In this document: piece after piece, positions 44,793 to 53,732 of the stretch
Position numbering within the stretch: the stretch's first letter is position 1
Layout: every line of letters begins with the position of its first letter
DNA from: Maribacter caenipelagi
Lineage (GTDB): Bacteria; Bacteroidota; Bacteroidia; Flavobacteriales; Flavobacteriaceae
Length of the DNA stretch: 64,000 bases
Assembly: GCF_004364175.1 (NCBI RefSeq)
Contig: NZ_SNZW01000013.1
Span: 310,001-374,000, forward strand
Direction of reading: 5' to 3'
Notes under the pieces: generated by a model
What the model was told of the DNA's origin: nothing
What the model saw: only the letters and a program-made list of their open reading frames with translations
Database searches by the model: none
Program-made: the position numbers and the translations under genes

Positions 44793-44858
44793 CCCATAAT
44801 GTCAAATGAAAAATGAAATAAAAACAAACATTTAAGTATTAACTAAAAATTTAAAATC

Positions 44859-45368
44859 ATGAAAAAAGTATTATTAGGTTTATTAGCAATTGGGTTCACA
44901 GGTCAAATTTATGCCCAGATTATTAAAACAGAAGAACTTTCTGAAGTTACTGTTTTTGCCACCAATTATAAGTATTTAAGCGATATGAATACCAAAGAAG
45001 AGGTATCTATACCTGTTGAATTATTGCAACGTAAGGTAGCGGCATTCGATGTGAAAGAGTCAGAGTTTTACCAAGATGATTATGATACATATCAAATCAA
45101 TTTTTTTATACCCGAAGGAACTATTTTGGCAGCATATGATGCAGATGGAAAACTAGTACGAACTGCAGAAAGGTTTAAAAATGTCAATTTACCTAAAGCG
45201 GTGAGAGAATCGGTATATAATCGTTTTCCGGGGTGGACAATTACAAAAGATATTTATTTGGTTAATTATCAGGAAGGCAAAGGTGCAAATAAGAAGTACA
45301 AATTGAAATTGGAAAACGGTGAAAAAGTCTTAAGGGTAAAAGTTGATGAAATGGGAAAATTCCTTTAG
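44859..45368 (+). CDS. Secreted PepSY-like (DUF2874) protein
   Basis: 169 aa, signal peptide ending near GQIYAQ. The C-terminal part, LPKAVRESVYNRFPGW followed by YKLKLENGEK and VDEMGKFL, matches DUF2874 PepSY-like modules of Bacteroidetes, small beta-alpha folds thought to bind or inhibit proteins in the periplasm. First gene of an operon with dodecin and an archease-like gene. Confidence 0.8.
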   Translation: MKKVLLGLLAIGFTGQIYAQIIKTEELSEVTVFATNYKYLSDMNTKEEVSIPVELLQRKVAAFDVKESEFYQDDYDTYQINFFIPEGTILAAYDADGKLVRTAERFKNVNLPKAVRESVYNRFPGWTITKDIYLVNYQEGKGANKKYKLKLENGEKVLRVKVDEMGKFL

Positions 45369-45403
45369 AATTTATAACGTATTAATTTAAAAAAATAAAA
45401 ATT

Positions 45404-45619
45404 ATGTCAATACTAAAAGTCATTGAGCTTATGGGAAATTCGACCGAAAGCTTTGAAAAAGCAGTTGAAAATGTTATTTCTCAAGCATCAAAAACGGTTA
45501 ATAATATTAAATCTGTCTACATACAAGATATGCAGGTAACGGTAGACAACAATCAAATTGTTCAATATAGAGTAACAACTAAAGTTACCTTCGAAATTTC
45601 AATGCAAGAAGCATTTTAA
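45404..45619 (+). CDS. Dodecin (flavin-storage protein)
   Basis: 71 aa, the normal dodecin length. The KVIELMGNSTESFEKAVEN segment, the alpha helix and the final beta strand VQYRVTTKVTFEI all match. Dodecins form dodecamers that bind flavins and buffer free FMN or riboflavin. It lies 36 bp after the PepSY-like gene and 105 bp before the archease-like gene. Confidence 0.92.
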   Translation: MSILKVIELMGNSTESFEKAVENVISQASKTVNNIKSVYIQDMQVTVDNNQIVQYRVTTKVTFEISMQEAF

Positions 45620-45724
45620 TTCATTATAGAAAGCGTTGTTATGAACATGTAGATTGCGATCTCATGTTTATGACAACCTTTCATTTTTTACCAATAAGAA
45701 AAATAGAACACAAAAAAATATGTT

Positions 45725-46204
45725 ATGGAAACTCAAGTGGTATCAAAGAAGCCTCGTCGTCATTTTAGAAATAGTATAAGTAATTTGGAATTCGTTAAAC
45801 CAAAAATAACGGTCACGGTAGAGGCATGTAGTTTACAGGAACTTTTTAAAGAAAGTTTAAAAAGAATGGCGAATACCTTAAAAAGTAAAATATACAACCC
45901 AACAAGGCATACAGACTGTATGATGAAAATAGAGGTCGAAGCAGCAAATAGTAAAGATTTACTTAAGAAATTTTTAAATCAGGTTTTAGAATTGACCTAT
46001 ACACATCATACTATTTTTTGTACAATGTATATAGAAGAGCTTACAGAGAATAAAATAAATGCCCAATTGTTTGGTAATTGGTTTGATATATTCGACAATA
46101 AATTAAAGCATATTCCTGAAAATGGTATTACTATGACCTTTAAAAAAGCATCATTAAACCCTTTTAATAGCTCTATCATTTTTAACTGTGAGAATGACCT
46201 TTAG
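45725..46204 (+). CDS. Archease-like (SHS2-type) protein, metal ligands not conserved
   Basis: 159 aa. The order VTVEACSLQELFKESLKRM, IEVEAANSKDLLKKFLNQVL, then a NKINAQLFGNWFD strand matches the archease fold. The Asp of the usual N-terminal 'ADV' and the C-terminal 'FDI' metal site appear as other residues (IIFNCEND). Archeases assist the RNA ligase RtcB, which was not seen here. So this may be an adapter with a different role. Recognition rests on fold pattern, not on a database match. Confidence 0.6.
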   Translation: METQVVSKKPRRHFRNSISNLEFVKPKITVTVEACSLQELFKESLKRMANTLKSKIYNPTRHTDCMMKIEVEAANSKDLLKKFLNQVLELTYTHHTIFCTMYIEELTENKINAQLFGNWFDIFDNKLKHIPENGITMTFKKASLNPFNSSIIFNCENDL

Positions 46205-46499
46205 CCTTTTGGTTCTACATAAATTTATGAGAAGCTTCAGGTTACTGTTGAAAACCAATTTTAAGCTAATTGTTGCAACACAAAGTATTCACCATATCAT
46301 TGACGGAAAATACGTTTAGACCGGTCATATAATTTGTTTAAGCTTCTTCTTACCTAGTTTAATACATACATAATTTCGATGCTTTTTTTACAAAGGGTTA
46401 ACGTATGTTGATTTTCTGTAATTATTGTATTGAGTATTAGAAATTAATGCTTCTTCACACACATATTCTCGATACTAAAAAATGAGAATAGTTCAATTT
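46205..46499. other. Intergenic stretch, nothing recognised
   Basis: About 295 bp between convergent genes with no box, ORF or clear terminator. Confidence 0.5.
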
Positions 46500-47681
46500 T
46501 CAGGTTTCAAAATTTAGAGCTTTCTTTTTTTGAAACAGGGTATACACGATAAGTCCATAACCAATTGCTATTACAATGAACGCTAGTAATGATCCTAAGA
46601 AAGGTATAAAGGTTGTTAAACGTATTACGGCGGCTATACCCAAAGCTATAAATGCCCTGGTCCACATGTCCCAATTTTTAGACCCTTTAGTTTCCAAGAA
46701 GTAGGTACATAACAATGCGGTAACCAAATGCCCAAATAGTAAACTGAACAAGTAAAAACCACCTAAAAACATACCAATAGGAATACCGATGATTATTAAG
46801 AACAGAAGTAAAATGACAAGGGGTATGCCAAATATATAAATGGCACCATAGCCTAAATTTCGTAAGATATTTGTATCTAAATTGGCAGAGATAGTATGTA
46901 GAAAATTACCGAATGCCCAATTTATAATTAGTATAACCAAGAATGCGGATAAGAGATAAAATATCCAAAATCCAATGGCGGCAATGCCAAAACTTTTTAA
47001 TGTAAAATCTTCTCGGTCACCTTTTAGCGATTCATCAAAACTGGCGCTTGCACCAACCAGTGAATTTTTGAAATCTAAACTACCTTCTTCAGACCAATAA
47101 TTGACATTGTTGTTGAAGATGGCATTTTCACCTATGGTTATAGATTCTGCTGCAAGTTTAGAAGTTCCATTTATTTTACCGTCTATATAAATTTTTTCAG
47201 CATTTAACTCGGCTTCTTTTTCAATAGTTCCGTTTATTTTTATTTCTCCGGAGTACGATTTTATATTTCCTAAAATTTGACCGTTCATTTCAATATCTCC
47301 TGAAAAGTTAATTAGATTGCCATGAATAATTGCATTTTTGGTGATTAGAACTTCCCCACCGGCTATTATTATGTCATCGCCTACTTCGGCATCAATAGTC
47401 AATTTTCCTCCAGCAGCCCTAATATCATCCTTAATAAAACCTTTAACTATGATTTCTCCTCCAGCAACGATTAGATCTTGGTGAACGGTATCTTTTACGG
47501 TAATGTTACTGCCGGCCAATACCAGATCTCCATCTATAATTGCATTGACATCTATATTTTCGCCGGCCATATAGAAGTCGTCCTTTTGATGTTCGGTGAT
47601 GTTTATGTCTCTATTCTTTTCTTGCTGACCATTTGCCATAATTGAAAAGAGGAACGTAAAAAAAAGTAGTACTGTTTTCAT
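46500..47681 (-). CDS. Bactofilin-like beta-helix protein with C-terminal membrane helices
   Basis: 393 aa. Signal peptide ending near IMANGQ, then about 170 residues of short repeated strands (I-x-G-x-[VI] every 18-22 residues) as in bactofilin or polymer-forming cytoskeletal domains, followed by four hydrophobic segments (near 225-380). The beta-helix would be outside the cytosol and the C terminus in the membrane. It may shape or stiffen the envelope. Function is inferred from the repeat pattern. Confidence 0.8.
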   Translation of the reverse strand: MKTVLLFFTFLFSIMANGQQEKNRDINITEHQKDDFYMAGENIDVNAIIDGDLVLAGSNITVKDTVHQDLIVAGGEIIVKGFIKDDIRAAGGKLTIDAEVGDDIIIAGGEVLITKNAIIHGNLINFSGDIEMNGQILGNIKSYSGEIKINGTIEKEAELNAEKIYIDGKINGTSKLAAESITIGENAIFNNNVNYWSEEGSLDFKNSLVGASASFDESLKGDREDFTLKSFGIAAIGFWIFYLLSAFLVILIINWAFGNFLHTISANLDTNILRNLGYGAIYIFGIPLVILLLFLIIIGIPIGMFLGGFYLFSLLFGHLVTALLCTYFLETKGSKNWDMWTRAFIALGIAAVIRLTTFIPFLGSLLAFIVIAIGYGLIVYTLFQKKKALNFET

Positions 47682-47711
47682 AATGTTTGTTTTAAACTAC
47701 ATGTTTAAGCT

Positions 47712-47754
47712 TAAAGGACATAAATTCTAACTTAGCGTGAAATGATCTGTATCA
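47712..47754 (-). promoter_or_regulatory. FNR-like box for the bactofilin-like gene, weak -7
   Basis: Box TGATCTGTATCA at 47743-47754. At the standard spacing the minus strand has GTCCTTTA (47719-47712), which keeps TTT but not the TA. Weakest promoter of the set. Confidence 0.6.
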
Positions 47755-47833
47755 GCCATCTTTATTTCAAATTTTTTGGTAGTTTTTTACTTTTTGACCT
47801 TTTTTAGAAAAAGTTCGAGTTGAATGTATTGAT

Positions 47834-49267
47834 CTAACTACTAAAAAGTAACCAAAGTTGCGTTACAAAAAAGCAAACGATAAAACCTAAGGTCAGCGGT
47901 AACAATGCAGAAATAGTGGTCCATTTCATGCTTTTGGTTTCTTTGTAAATGGTGTAGAGTGTAGTTGAACAGGGGTTGTGAAGAAGGCTGAACAGCATTA
48001 AATTAACGGCTGTCAAAAGGGTCCAGCCGCCAGCGGTTAGTATTCTTTTGGTATCTGCTACAGAATCAAGTTCAAACATAACACCGGCACCTTCGCCAAT
48101 ACCAGTTAAACCTGAATTTATTACGGTTAACATTAGTATGGTCGGGATTACGATTTCATTTGCGGGAATGGCAATGATGTAAGCAAGAAGTATTACCCCG
48201 TTAAGACCAAAGTAAAGAGCAAAAGGATTTGACCAGTCTATAAAATATTCAGCTAAGCTTAATTCGCCGATATATATGTTAGCTACCAGCCAAATAACAA
48301 TGCCGGCCGGAATAGCAAAAACAATGGCGCGCCAAAGAACAAGCATTGTTCTATCTATTAATGAAGTATATAATGTTTGTAGAATTCGTGGCGGTCTATA
48401 AGGTGGTAATTCTAAGCTAAAAGTAGAAGCTTCGCCCCTTAAAATAGATTTGCTCAACCCCCATGATACCAAAAGACTGAAAACTATACCTAATACCGCA
48501 ATACTTACAACTGCAGCAGCAGAAACCAAGCCTGCATAATGGGGTGGAACCAAGCTCCCAATAAATATGGTTGCTATTAATATTTGTGTTGGCCATCTAC
48601 CATTACATAACGAAAAATTATTGGTAATAATGGCGATTAACCTTTCACGTGGACTATCGATAACCCTGGTTGCGACCACCCCGGCAGCATTACAGCCAAA
48701 CCCCATGCTCATTGTTAAGGCTTGTTTGCCATGTGCGCCAGCTTTTCTAAAAAGGCTATCCATATTAAAAGCTACTCTGGGCAGGTAACCAAGATCTTCC
48801 AATAATGTGAATAAAGGAAAAAAGATGGCCATTGGTGGTAACATCACAGATACCACCCAGGCAAATGCCATATATGCCCCGTCTATTAAAACACCATCTA
48901 ACCACCAAGGCATTCCAATTTGTGCCGCAATGTTCTTTAAAAACGGATGAACAGTATCCAATAATAAGGCTGCTAACCATGATGAAGGAATATTTGCACC
49001 GGCTACTGTTATCCAAAAAACGATGGCCAAGAGCAAAAACATAATCGGAAAACCAAACCATTTGCTAGTTATGATGCTATCTACTTTTTGATCAAAAATA
49101 GTACTGTTCTTTGCATCTTCTACTCGTATACTTTGCTTCGCAATTTTAGTAGCATCTGCGTAAATTGATTCTATAATTTTGTCATGGAAATCGATTCCCA
49201 ACTCCCATCGTAATGTATTGGTCAATGAGATAATTTCATCGTTTTCTATTTCTTGATGATCGTACAT
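47834..49267 (-). CDS. feoB: Ferrous iron transporter FeoB, membrane part (split)
   Basis: 477 aa. Multiple membrane helices carrying the FeoB Gate-domain signatures, including GFGCNAAGVVATRVIDSPRE and NGRWPTQ, plus LGYLPRVAF. There is no G domain: that lies in the gene just upstream (20 bp away). Together they should import Fe2+ across the inner membrane. The split form is unusual, since FeoB is normally one chain of about 700-800 residues. Confidence 0.92.
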   Translation of the reverse strand: MYDHQEIENDEIISLTNTLRWELGIDFHDKIIESIYADATKIAKQSIRVEDAKNSTIFDQKVDSIITSKWFGFPIMFLLLAIVFWITVAGANIPSSWLAALLLDTVHPFLKNIAAQIGMPWWLDGVLIDGAYMAFAWVVSVMLPPMAIFFPLFTLLEDLGYLPRVAFNMDSLFRKAGAHGKQALTMSMGFGCNAAGVVATRVIDSPRERLIAIITNNFSLCNGRWPTQILIATIFIGSLVPPHYAGLVSAAAVVSIAVLGIVFSLLVSWGLSKSILRGEASTFSLELPPYRPPRILQTLYTSLIDRTMLVLWRAIVFAIPAGIVIWLVANIYIGELSLAEYFIDWSNPFALYFGLNGVILLAYIIAIPANEIVIPTILMLTVINSGLTGIGEGAGVMFELDSVADTKRILTAGGWTLLTAVNLMLFSLLHNPCSTTLYTIYKETKSMKWTTISALLPLTLGFIVCFFVTQLWLLFSS

Positions 49268-49286
49268 TAGTATAAATCAAAAGTTA

Positions 49287-50072
49287 TTATGCAGATTTTA
49301 AATCTTCACCTAATTGCCCTAATTCTTTGGTTCTTACTGCTTCAATGATACGTTGATCACCTTCTAAAAGCCTTAATGCGACCCATTTTAGGTTTGGTAT
49401 ATTTTTAAATTCTTTTGAAAGCTTTTCTACTAAAAGAGCAACTGCATGGTCTAGTTTAGGAGAAAAACTCTTAACGCGATGCGGCTTGCACATATATTTT
49501 CCTGTGGCTACGTTCTCAATGGTATTTATGAGCACATCCATTCCTTTTTTTTGACGTGCTACGGCGGTAACAACAGGTATGCCTAGTGCTTTTGATAATG
49601 TCCTTTCGTTTATTGTAATATGGTTGCGTTCGGCTTCGTCCATTAAATTAAGACATAGTACGGCTTTATCGGTAATCTCAAGTATTTGAAGAACTAAATT
49701 TAAATTACGTTCTAAACGGGTGGCATCGGCTACGATTACGGTAACATCAGGGCGACCAAACAAAATAAAATCTCGTGCAACTTCTTCCTCTTTACTGGTT
49801 GAGAGTAGGGAATAGGTACCAGGTAAATCAACCAATTTGTACTGTTTGCCTGCAAATGAATAGCCACCTTCAGCTCTAGTAACCGTTTTTCCTGGCCAAT
49901 TTCCGGTATGTTGGCGTAGCCCTGTCAGATTATTGAATACTGTACTTTTACCCGTATTTGGGTTTCCCGCAAGGGCAATGATATAGTCGTACTGGTCTAT
50001 TCCAATTCCAAGTCTGATCAAATGTTCTTTACGATACGCCTGACAATTCTCGCATGCTCGCTGTTTGCTCAT
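49287..50072 (-). CDS. feoB: Ferrous iron transporter FeoB, GTPase part (split)
   Basis: 261 aa. It begins with a Cys pair (CENCQ) and then the G domain: G1 [10 protein letters not shown]2 region TGNWPGKT, G3 DLPGTY, G4 NLMDE, plus a guanine-dissociation-inhibitor-like helical tail. It ends before any membrane helix. Its start overlaps the DtxR-FeoA gene by 44 bp, so all three genes are one transcript. Confidence 0.92.
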   Translation of the reverse strand: MSKQRACENCQAYRKEHLIRLGIGIDQYDYIIALAGNPNTGKSTVFNNLTGLRQHTGNWPGKTVTRAEGGYSFAGKQYKLVDLPGTYSLLSTSKEEEVARDFILFGRPDVTVIVADATRLERNLNLVLQILEITDKAVLCLNLMDEAERNHITINERTLSKALGIPVVTAVARQKKGMDVLINTIENVATGKYMCKPHRVKSFSPKLDHAVALLVEKLSKEFKNIPNLKWVALRLLEGDQRIIEAVRTKELGQLGEDLKSA

Positions 50073-51105
50073 TTTTATTTAGCATTGATTTTATATAAAT
50101 GTTATCTGCTTGTTTTTTTCTGATAGCAATGGTAGCACCCATTATTTTGTATGCCGTAGGATCGCCAAAAGCGCTTTTTAATACAGCAGAAATTTCTGTG
50201 CCGGGTACAATGCCAAGATCCATTAAACGTATACGCTCTTGACCACGACATTTAGGTGAAATTCCAATAACCTGGGCTTTGTCTCCCACATTTAAAGAAG
50301 AAAGTGTTTGATACTTTTTTTGTGTAGGCTCAATTTTAGATAGCTTTTCTACGGTAATGTTCGACGCAAAAAGAATATTGAGAATACACTCTTTTCCATT
50401 TGCCGCAAATTGAATGTTTTCATCTGTCACATCCATGATATAAACTTCCATGCCTGGGTGAAGGTCTAAAGCCACCAATTGTGCATATATGGTAGACGGT
50501 TCATCTTCTATATGTGTAATTCTGGCAATATCTCCCTCTTTCAGTGAACTTAATGATTGCCCTTGGTATGTTGGTAACTCTCCGTTAGTAGTTGGTATAG
50601 GGTCGCCATGTGGATCAAAAACGGGGTTGCCCATAGTTGCGGCCAAAACATCAACTTCTTTTAATGACATAAGGTGTTCTTGAGAGTCTGCCCCTTGGTG
50701 CCATTCTAAATTATCAATTGCAGTTTCATCAGCAAGATACCTTTCCCAAATTCGGTGTATTCTTATTATTTTCAGCGCATCTGATCTACCGGCGTCAGTT
50801 AGCCTAATTTGGTCTTCTTTCATTACAATTAAACCTATAGATTGTAACTGCCCTAAAACCTTGGCAGCTTTATTTGTAGATATATTCATATTGCCCGAAA
50901 TGGTATGTAAACCACAACTTTTGTGTTTGTACTCACAATCAAAAATAAATTTTAACGCATCTTCTTGTAACTTCTGTTTGGTGTTCTTTGATCTCTTTGA
51001 CCACAATGAAATGAGCCCTTTTCTTGGCCAAAGTATCCATGACAATAGTATCAGAAATACAGTTCCGATTATTAGTGAAGTAATAGGGTTCAGTATCAGT
51101 TCCAT
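50029..51105 (-). CDS. DtxR-like metalloregulator fused to two FeoA domains, membrane-anchored
   Basis: 358 aa. One N-terminal membrane helix (about 7-27), then a DtxR/MntR-type winged helix (about 45-110, [18 protein letters not shown]) with a His/Glu-rich dimer region ([26 protein letters not shown]), then two FeoA SH3-like domains (about 185-255 and 270-350). It may sense Fe2+ and regulate or assemble the transporter. A membrane anchor on a DtxR protein is unusual. First gene of the feo operon. Confidence 0.88.
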   Translation of the reverse strand: MELILNPITSLIIGTVFLILLSWILWPRKGLISLWSKRSKNTKQKLQEDALKFIFDCEYKHKSCGLHTISGNMNISTNKAAKVLGQLQSIGLIVMKEDQIRLTDAGRSDALKIIRIHRIWERYLADETAIDNLEWHQGADSQEHLMSLKEVDVLAATMGNPVFDPHGDPIPTTNGELPTYQGQSLSSLKEGDIARITHIEDEPSTIYAQLVALDLHPGMEVYIMDVTDENIQFAANGKECILNILFASNITVEKLSKIEPTQKKYQTLSSLNVGDKAQVIGISPKCRGQERIRLMDLGIVPGTEISAVLKSAFGDPTAYKIMGATIAIRKKQADNIYIKSMLNKNEQTASMRELSGVS

Positions 51106-51176
51106 TAGTTTCGTTTTGGTTTTAATGGCTGCAAGTCTTCGTAGTTATTCGCAGCGTATAGATAGAAACCGTCTAT

Positions 51177-51219
51177 GAAATTTAGAAAGATTTAGAAAAG
51201 AAGTAAATGATTCAAATCA
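51177..51219 (-). promoter_or_regulatory. FNR-like box and -7 element for the feo operon
   Basis: Box TGATTCAAATCA at 51208-51219; minus-strand -7 element TAAATTTC at 51184-51177. Confidence 0.82.
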
Positions 51220-51254
51220 GTGCAATTAAGGATTTGGCAACTAGAAAATAGTAT

Positions 51255-51482
51255 TCAATTAACAGTTTGAATATTTTTTTTATGTGTTTCTAAATGATGT
51301 TTCAATAATTGCTTTAAACTCTCTAAATAATCTTGCATGGTCACTTGGTCAATATGTGGATGGTCATTGGAAGGTATTGTTATCGGGTTTTCATCTAGAA
51401 ACCGATAAAGCTCTGGGTAATTGGTTTCAATAGTGTTGGTAAGTTGAGTAATTTCTTCTAGTGTATTGCTTAAATCGTTCAT
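51255..51482 (-). CDS. Small acidic protein, unknown
   Basis: 75 aa, acidic helix-rich, ending in a His/Lys-rich stretch (LKHHLETHKKN). No recognised family. It is supported by a regulon-type promoter shared with the divergent USP gene. Confidence 0.75.
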   Translation of the reverse strand: MNDLSNTLEEITQLTNTIETNYPELYRFLDENPITIPSNDHPHIDQVTMQDYLESLKQLLKHHLETHKKNIQTVN

Positions 51483-51507
51483 TATCAGAAGTATTGTGTT
51501 TAAGATA

Positions 51508-51581
51508 TAAATATATTCCTTGATTTAATTTAAGCACATGACAGAGGTCATTTGAAAGAATATTGAATGATAATAATTTTG
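51508..51581. promoter_or_regulatory. Divergent FNR-like promoter between a small acidic protein and a USP
   Basis: Box TGACAGAGGTCA at 51539-51550. Minus strand: TATATTTA at 51515-51508. Plus strand: perfect -7 element TAATTTTG at 51574-51581. Both at exactly 29.5 bp. Confidence 0.92.
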
Positions 51582-51606
51582 TTTTCAGACCATAAAGACA
51601 CGCAAA

Positions 51607-52470
51607 TTGAAAACAATAGTATATGCCACCGATTATTCAAAGAATTCTGTTGAAGCATTGAAATATGCCCATTACTTAAATGCAAAATTAGGTACTCGTT
51701 TAGTGATATTACATGTTTTCGATTATCCTACGGTCTTAGGTACTAAGGCACTTTCAGAACCTTTTCCGAATTTAGAAAAGGACAATTTTAAAATGCACCA
51801 TGAAAAATTGGAGAAATTCTGTATTGAACATTTAGGCAATGATTGGAATACATCTAATATTCAATTAGAGATAAAAGAAAATAAATCTGTAATAAAAGGT
51901 ATTTTCTCAAGTGCTGCCGAATGGCATGCAGATTTAATTTTAGTTGGTATGAAAGGAGGTAGCGGTTTACGTGAAGTAATAGTAGGAAGTACTACCAAGC
52001 AACTTATTGAAAAAGCACCTTGTCCCGTTTTGGCAATACCTACTAAGGTTGGTTATAGACAAATTGAAACTATTGTATATGCTACAGATTTTGAAGAAGA
52101 AGATATTCGTACGATAAAGCAACTTGTTGAAATAGCAGAGCCGTTGCAAGCAAAGATTCACATTACACATATTTCTACTCAAGATGAATACAAAGGCGAT
52201 ATGCAGATGGAGTGGTTCAAAGATGCACTTAAAGAAAAAGTCAGCTACAAGAATATGATTTTTAAACTGGTATTGTCAGATGATATTTTTTATGCACTTC
52301 GTATTTATTTAGGTGATGTCGGTGCAGATTTGGTGGTCATGCTTGAAAGGGAAAAGAAAGGTTTTACAAAAAAAATGTTTCATAAGGATTTGGTGAAAAA
52401 AATGGAATCTTATGGTAAAATTCCCTTGTTGAGTTTTAATGAACATAATCATCAAACTCTCTACTATTAA
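51607..52470 (+). CDS. Universal stress protein, two USP domains, TTG start
   Basis: 287 aa. The start is the TTG at 51607, 21 nt after the predicted transcription start; no ATG gives the KTIVYATDYSKNS beginning. Domain 1 has the loop GMKGGSG...VGSTTKQL; domain 2 does not. It belongs to a subgroup with the USP at 56594-57439: both use IVYATDF in the second half and share a MEWFK segment. Confidence 0.92.
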   Translation: MKTIVYATDYSKNSVEALKYAHYLNAKLGTRLVILHVFDYPTVLGTKALSEPFPNLEKDNFKMHHEKLEKFCIEHLGNDWNTSNIQLEIKENKSVIKGIFSSAAEWHADLILVGMKGGSGLREVIVGSTTKQLIEKAPCPVLAIPTKVGYRQIETIVYATDFEEEDIRTIKQLVEIAEPLQAKIHITHISTQDEYKGDMQMEWFKDALKEKVSYKNMIFKLVLSDDIFYALRIYLGDVGADLVVMLEREKKGFTKKMFHKDLVKKMESYGKIPLLSFNEHNHQTLYY

Positions 52471-52493
52471 TAGAACCGTTTAAATAATTATAC

Positions 52494-52787
52494 ATGTCTA
52501 GACGAATATTTAGAATAATTATCGCATTTTCAATACTACTGGCAATTTATTTAATAGCCTTAAAAGACGACCAATCTAAAGTCTTTTTAATTGTAGCATC
52601 AAGTATCACTTTTTTAATATTTAGTTTAGGAATTCACGGACTTATAGCACACTCCTTACGACCAGAGACTAAAGGTAATATTATCGTTTACCCTATATTA
52701 ATGTGGTCGCTTTGGGCTATTCTCTTTTTACTTTTTATATTTTTTATAATACCTGTGTATTGTCCTGATTTTTTGTTGGATCTTTAG
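52494..52787 (+). CDS. Small three-helix membrane protein
   Basis: 97 aa with three hydrophobic helices (about 7-24, 30-52 and 68-92). It follows the USP gene by 23 bp and is probably cotranscribed. Function unknown. Confidence 0.72.
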   Translation: MSRRIFRIIIAFSILLAIYLIALKDDQSKVFLIVASSITFLIFSLGIHGLIAHSLRPETKGNIIVYPILMWSLWAILFLLFIFFIIPVYCPDFLLDL

Positions 52788-52888
52788 GTGTTAAACATCT
52801 CGGCTTCATACCGTATGGGTATGAATTCTATCACATATTTCAGGATTTTTTAATAAATCGAAGATGTTGAAATTGATATAGCTTCTAC

Positions 52889-52931
52889 TGATTTGCATCA
52901 TGGTAGCGCTGTATTGTTGAACGTAACTTAG
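52889..52931 (+). promoter_or_regulatory. FNR-like box and -7 element for the Bro-N gene
   Basis: Box TGATTTGCATCA at 52889-52900; -7 element TAACTTAG at 52924-52931. It rules out a GTG start at 52933 in favour of the ATG at 52954. Confidence 0.82.
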
Positions 52932-52953
52932 TGTGGTACATAAAAAGTATATT

Positions 52954-53709
52954 ATGCTAGATACTAGTTTACAGCAAAATGAACCAAATTACTTTCAACA
53001 ACTGGCGTCTGTGGAGATTGACAATCAAATTTGGTTTATAGCCGATGATGTTACTCAAATGTTGGCCCTTAACGATCCAGTTAAGGTATTGGAAATTTTA
53101 GATGAAGATGAACGAAATTTCACCGAAATTTATAGGGATGGTAGCTTGAAATCAATGAATTTAATTTCAGAAAGTGGTTTGTACGCGTTGATTTTAAGAA
53201 GTGATACCGACAATGCGCATAAATTTAGAAAATGGATAACCAACCAAATTTTGCCATTACTTAGAGTTCAAGGGTATTATACCACAAAACGTCTAGAAAT
53301 ACCAAACTTTGTTATTCGTTTCAACGATAATTGGAATAGGGTAGAAAAGGGATACTTTTCTGTGTTAAGCGAATTGTTTATTCGTCTATACGGTAGGTTT
53401 GAACAAGAAGGTTATACCCTGCCAAGTAGGGCATTGAACGGTAAAGAAATGCGACCAGATATTAGTGTAGCTAATTATTTTGACGAATACCTTAAAGAAA
53501 AACATCCTGAACAAAGAAACAATTATAAAATTTATAAGCATCGATTGCCCAATGGTAGAGAAATAGAAGCGAGACAATATCCAAACAAATTGCTACCTAT
53601 TTTTATAGATTTTATTGATGCTGTATGGCTTCCTAATTATGCATACAACTATTTTGAAAGTAGAGATACAAATGCCTTGGCATATTTGCCTAAATTAATA
53701 TTGAAATAG
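52954..53709 (+). CDS. Bro-N domain protein (phage antirepressor-like)
   Basis: 251 aa from the ATG at 52954. The N-terminal Bro-N domain (about 20-110) has WFIADDVTQML, NLISESGLYALILRS and FRKWITNQILPLLR, all family marks; Bro-N proteins bind DNA and act as phage antirepressors. The C-terminal half, with a Pro-rich ALNGKEMRPDISVANYFDEY segment, may be of the P63C type. It is flanked by ordinary chromosomal genes, with no prophage, and has its own regulon promoter, so it seems to have been adopted. Confidence 0.83.
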   Translation: MLDTSLQQNEPNYFQQLASVEIDNQIWFIADDVTQMLALNDPVKVLEILDEDERNFTEIYRDGSLKSMNLISESGLYALILRSDTDNAHKFRKWITNQILPLLRVQGYYTTKRLEIPNFVIRFNDNWNRVEKGYFSVLSELFIRLYGRFEQEGYTLPSRALNGKEMRPDISVANYFDEYLKEKHPEQRNNYKIYKHRLPNGREIEARQYPNKLLPIFIDFIDAVWLPNYAYNYFESRDTNALAYLPKLILK

Positions 53710-53732
53710 CCTTTTATTTTCCTGAAAACAAA

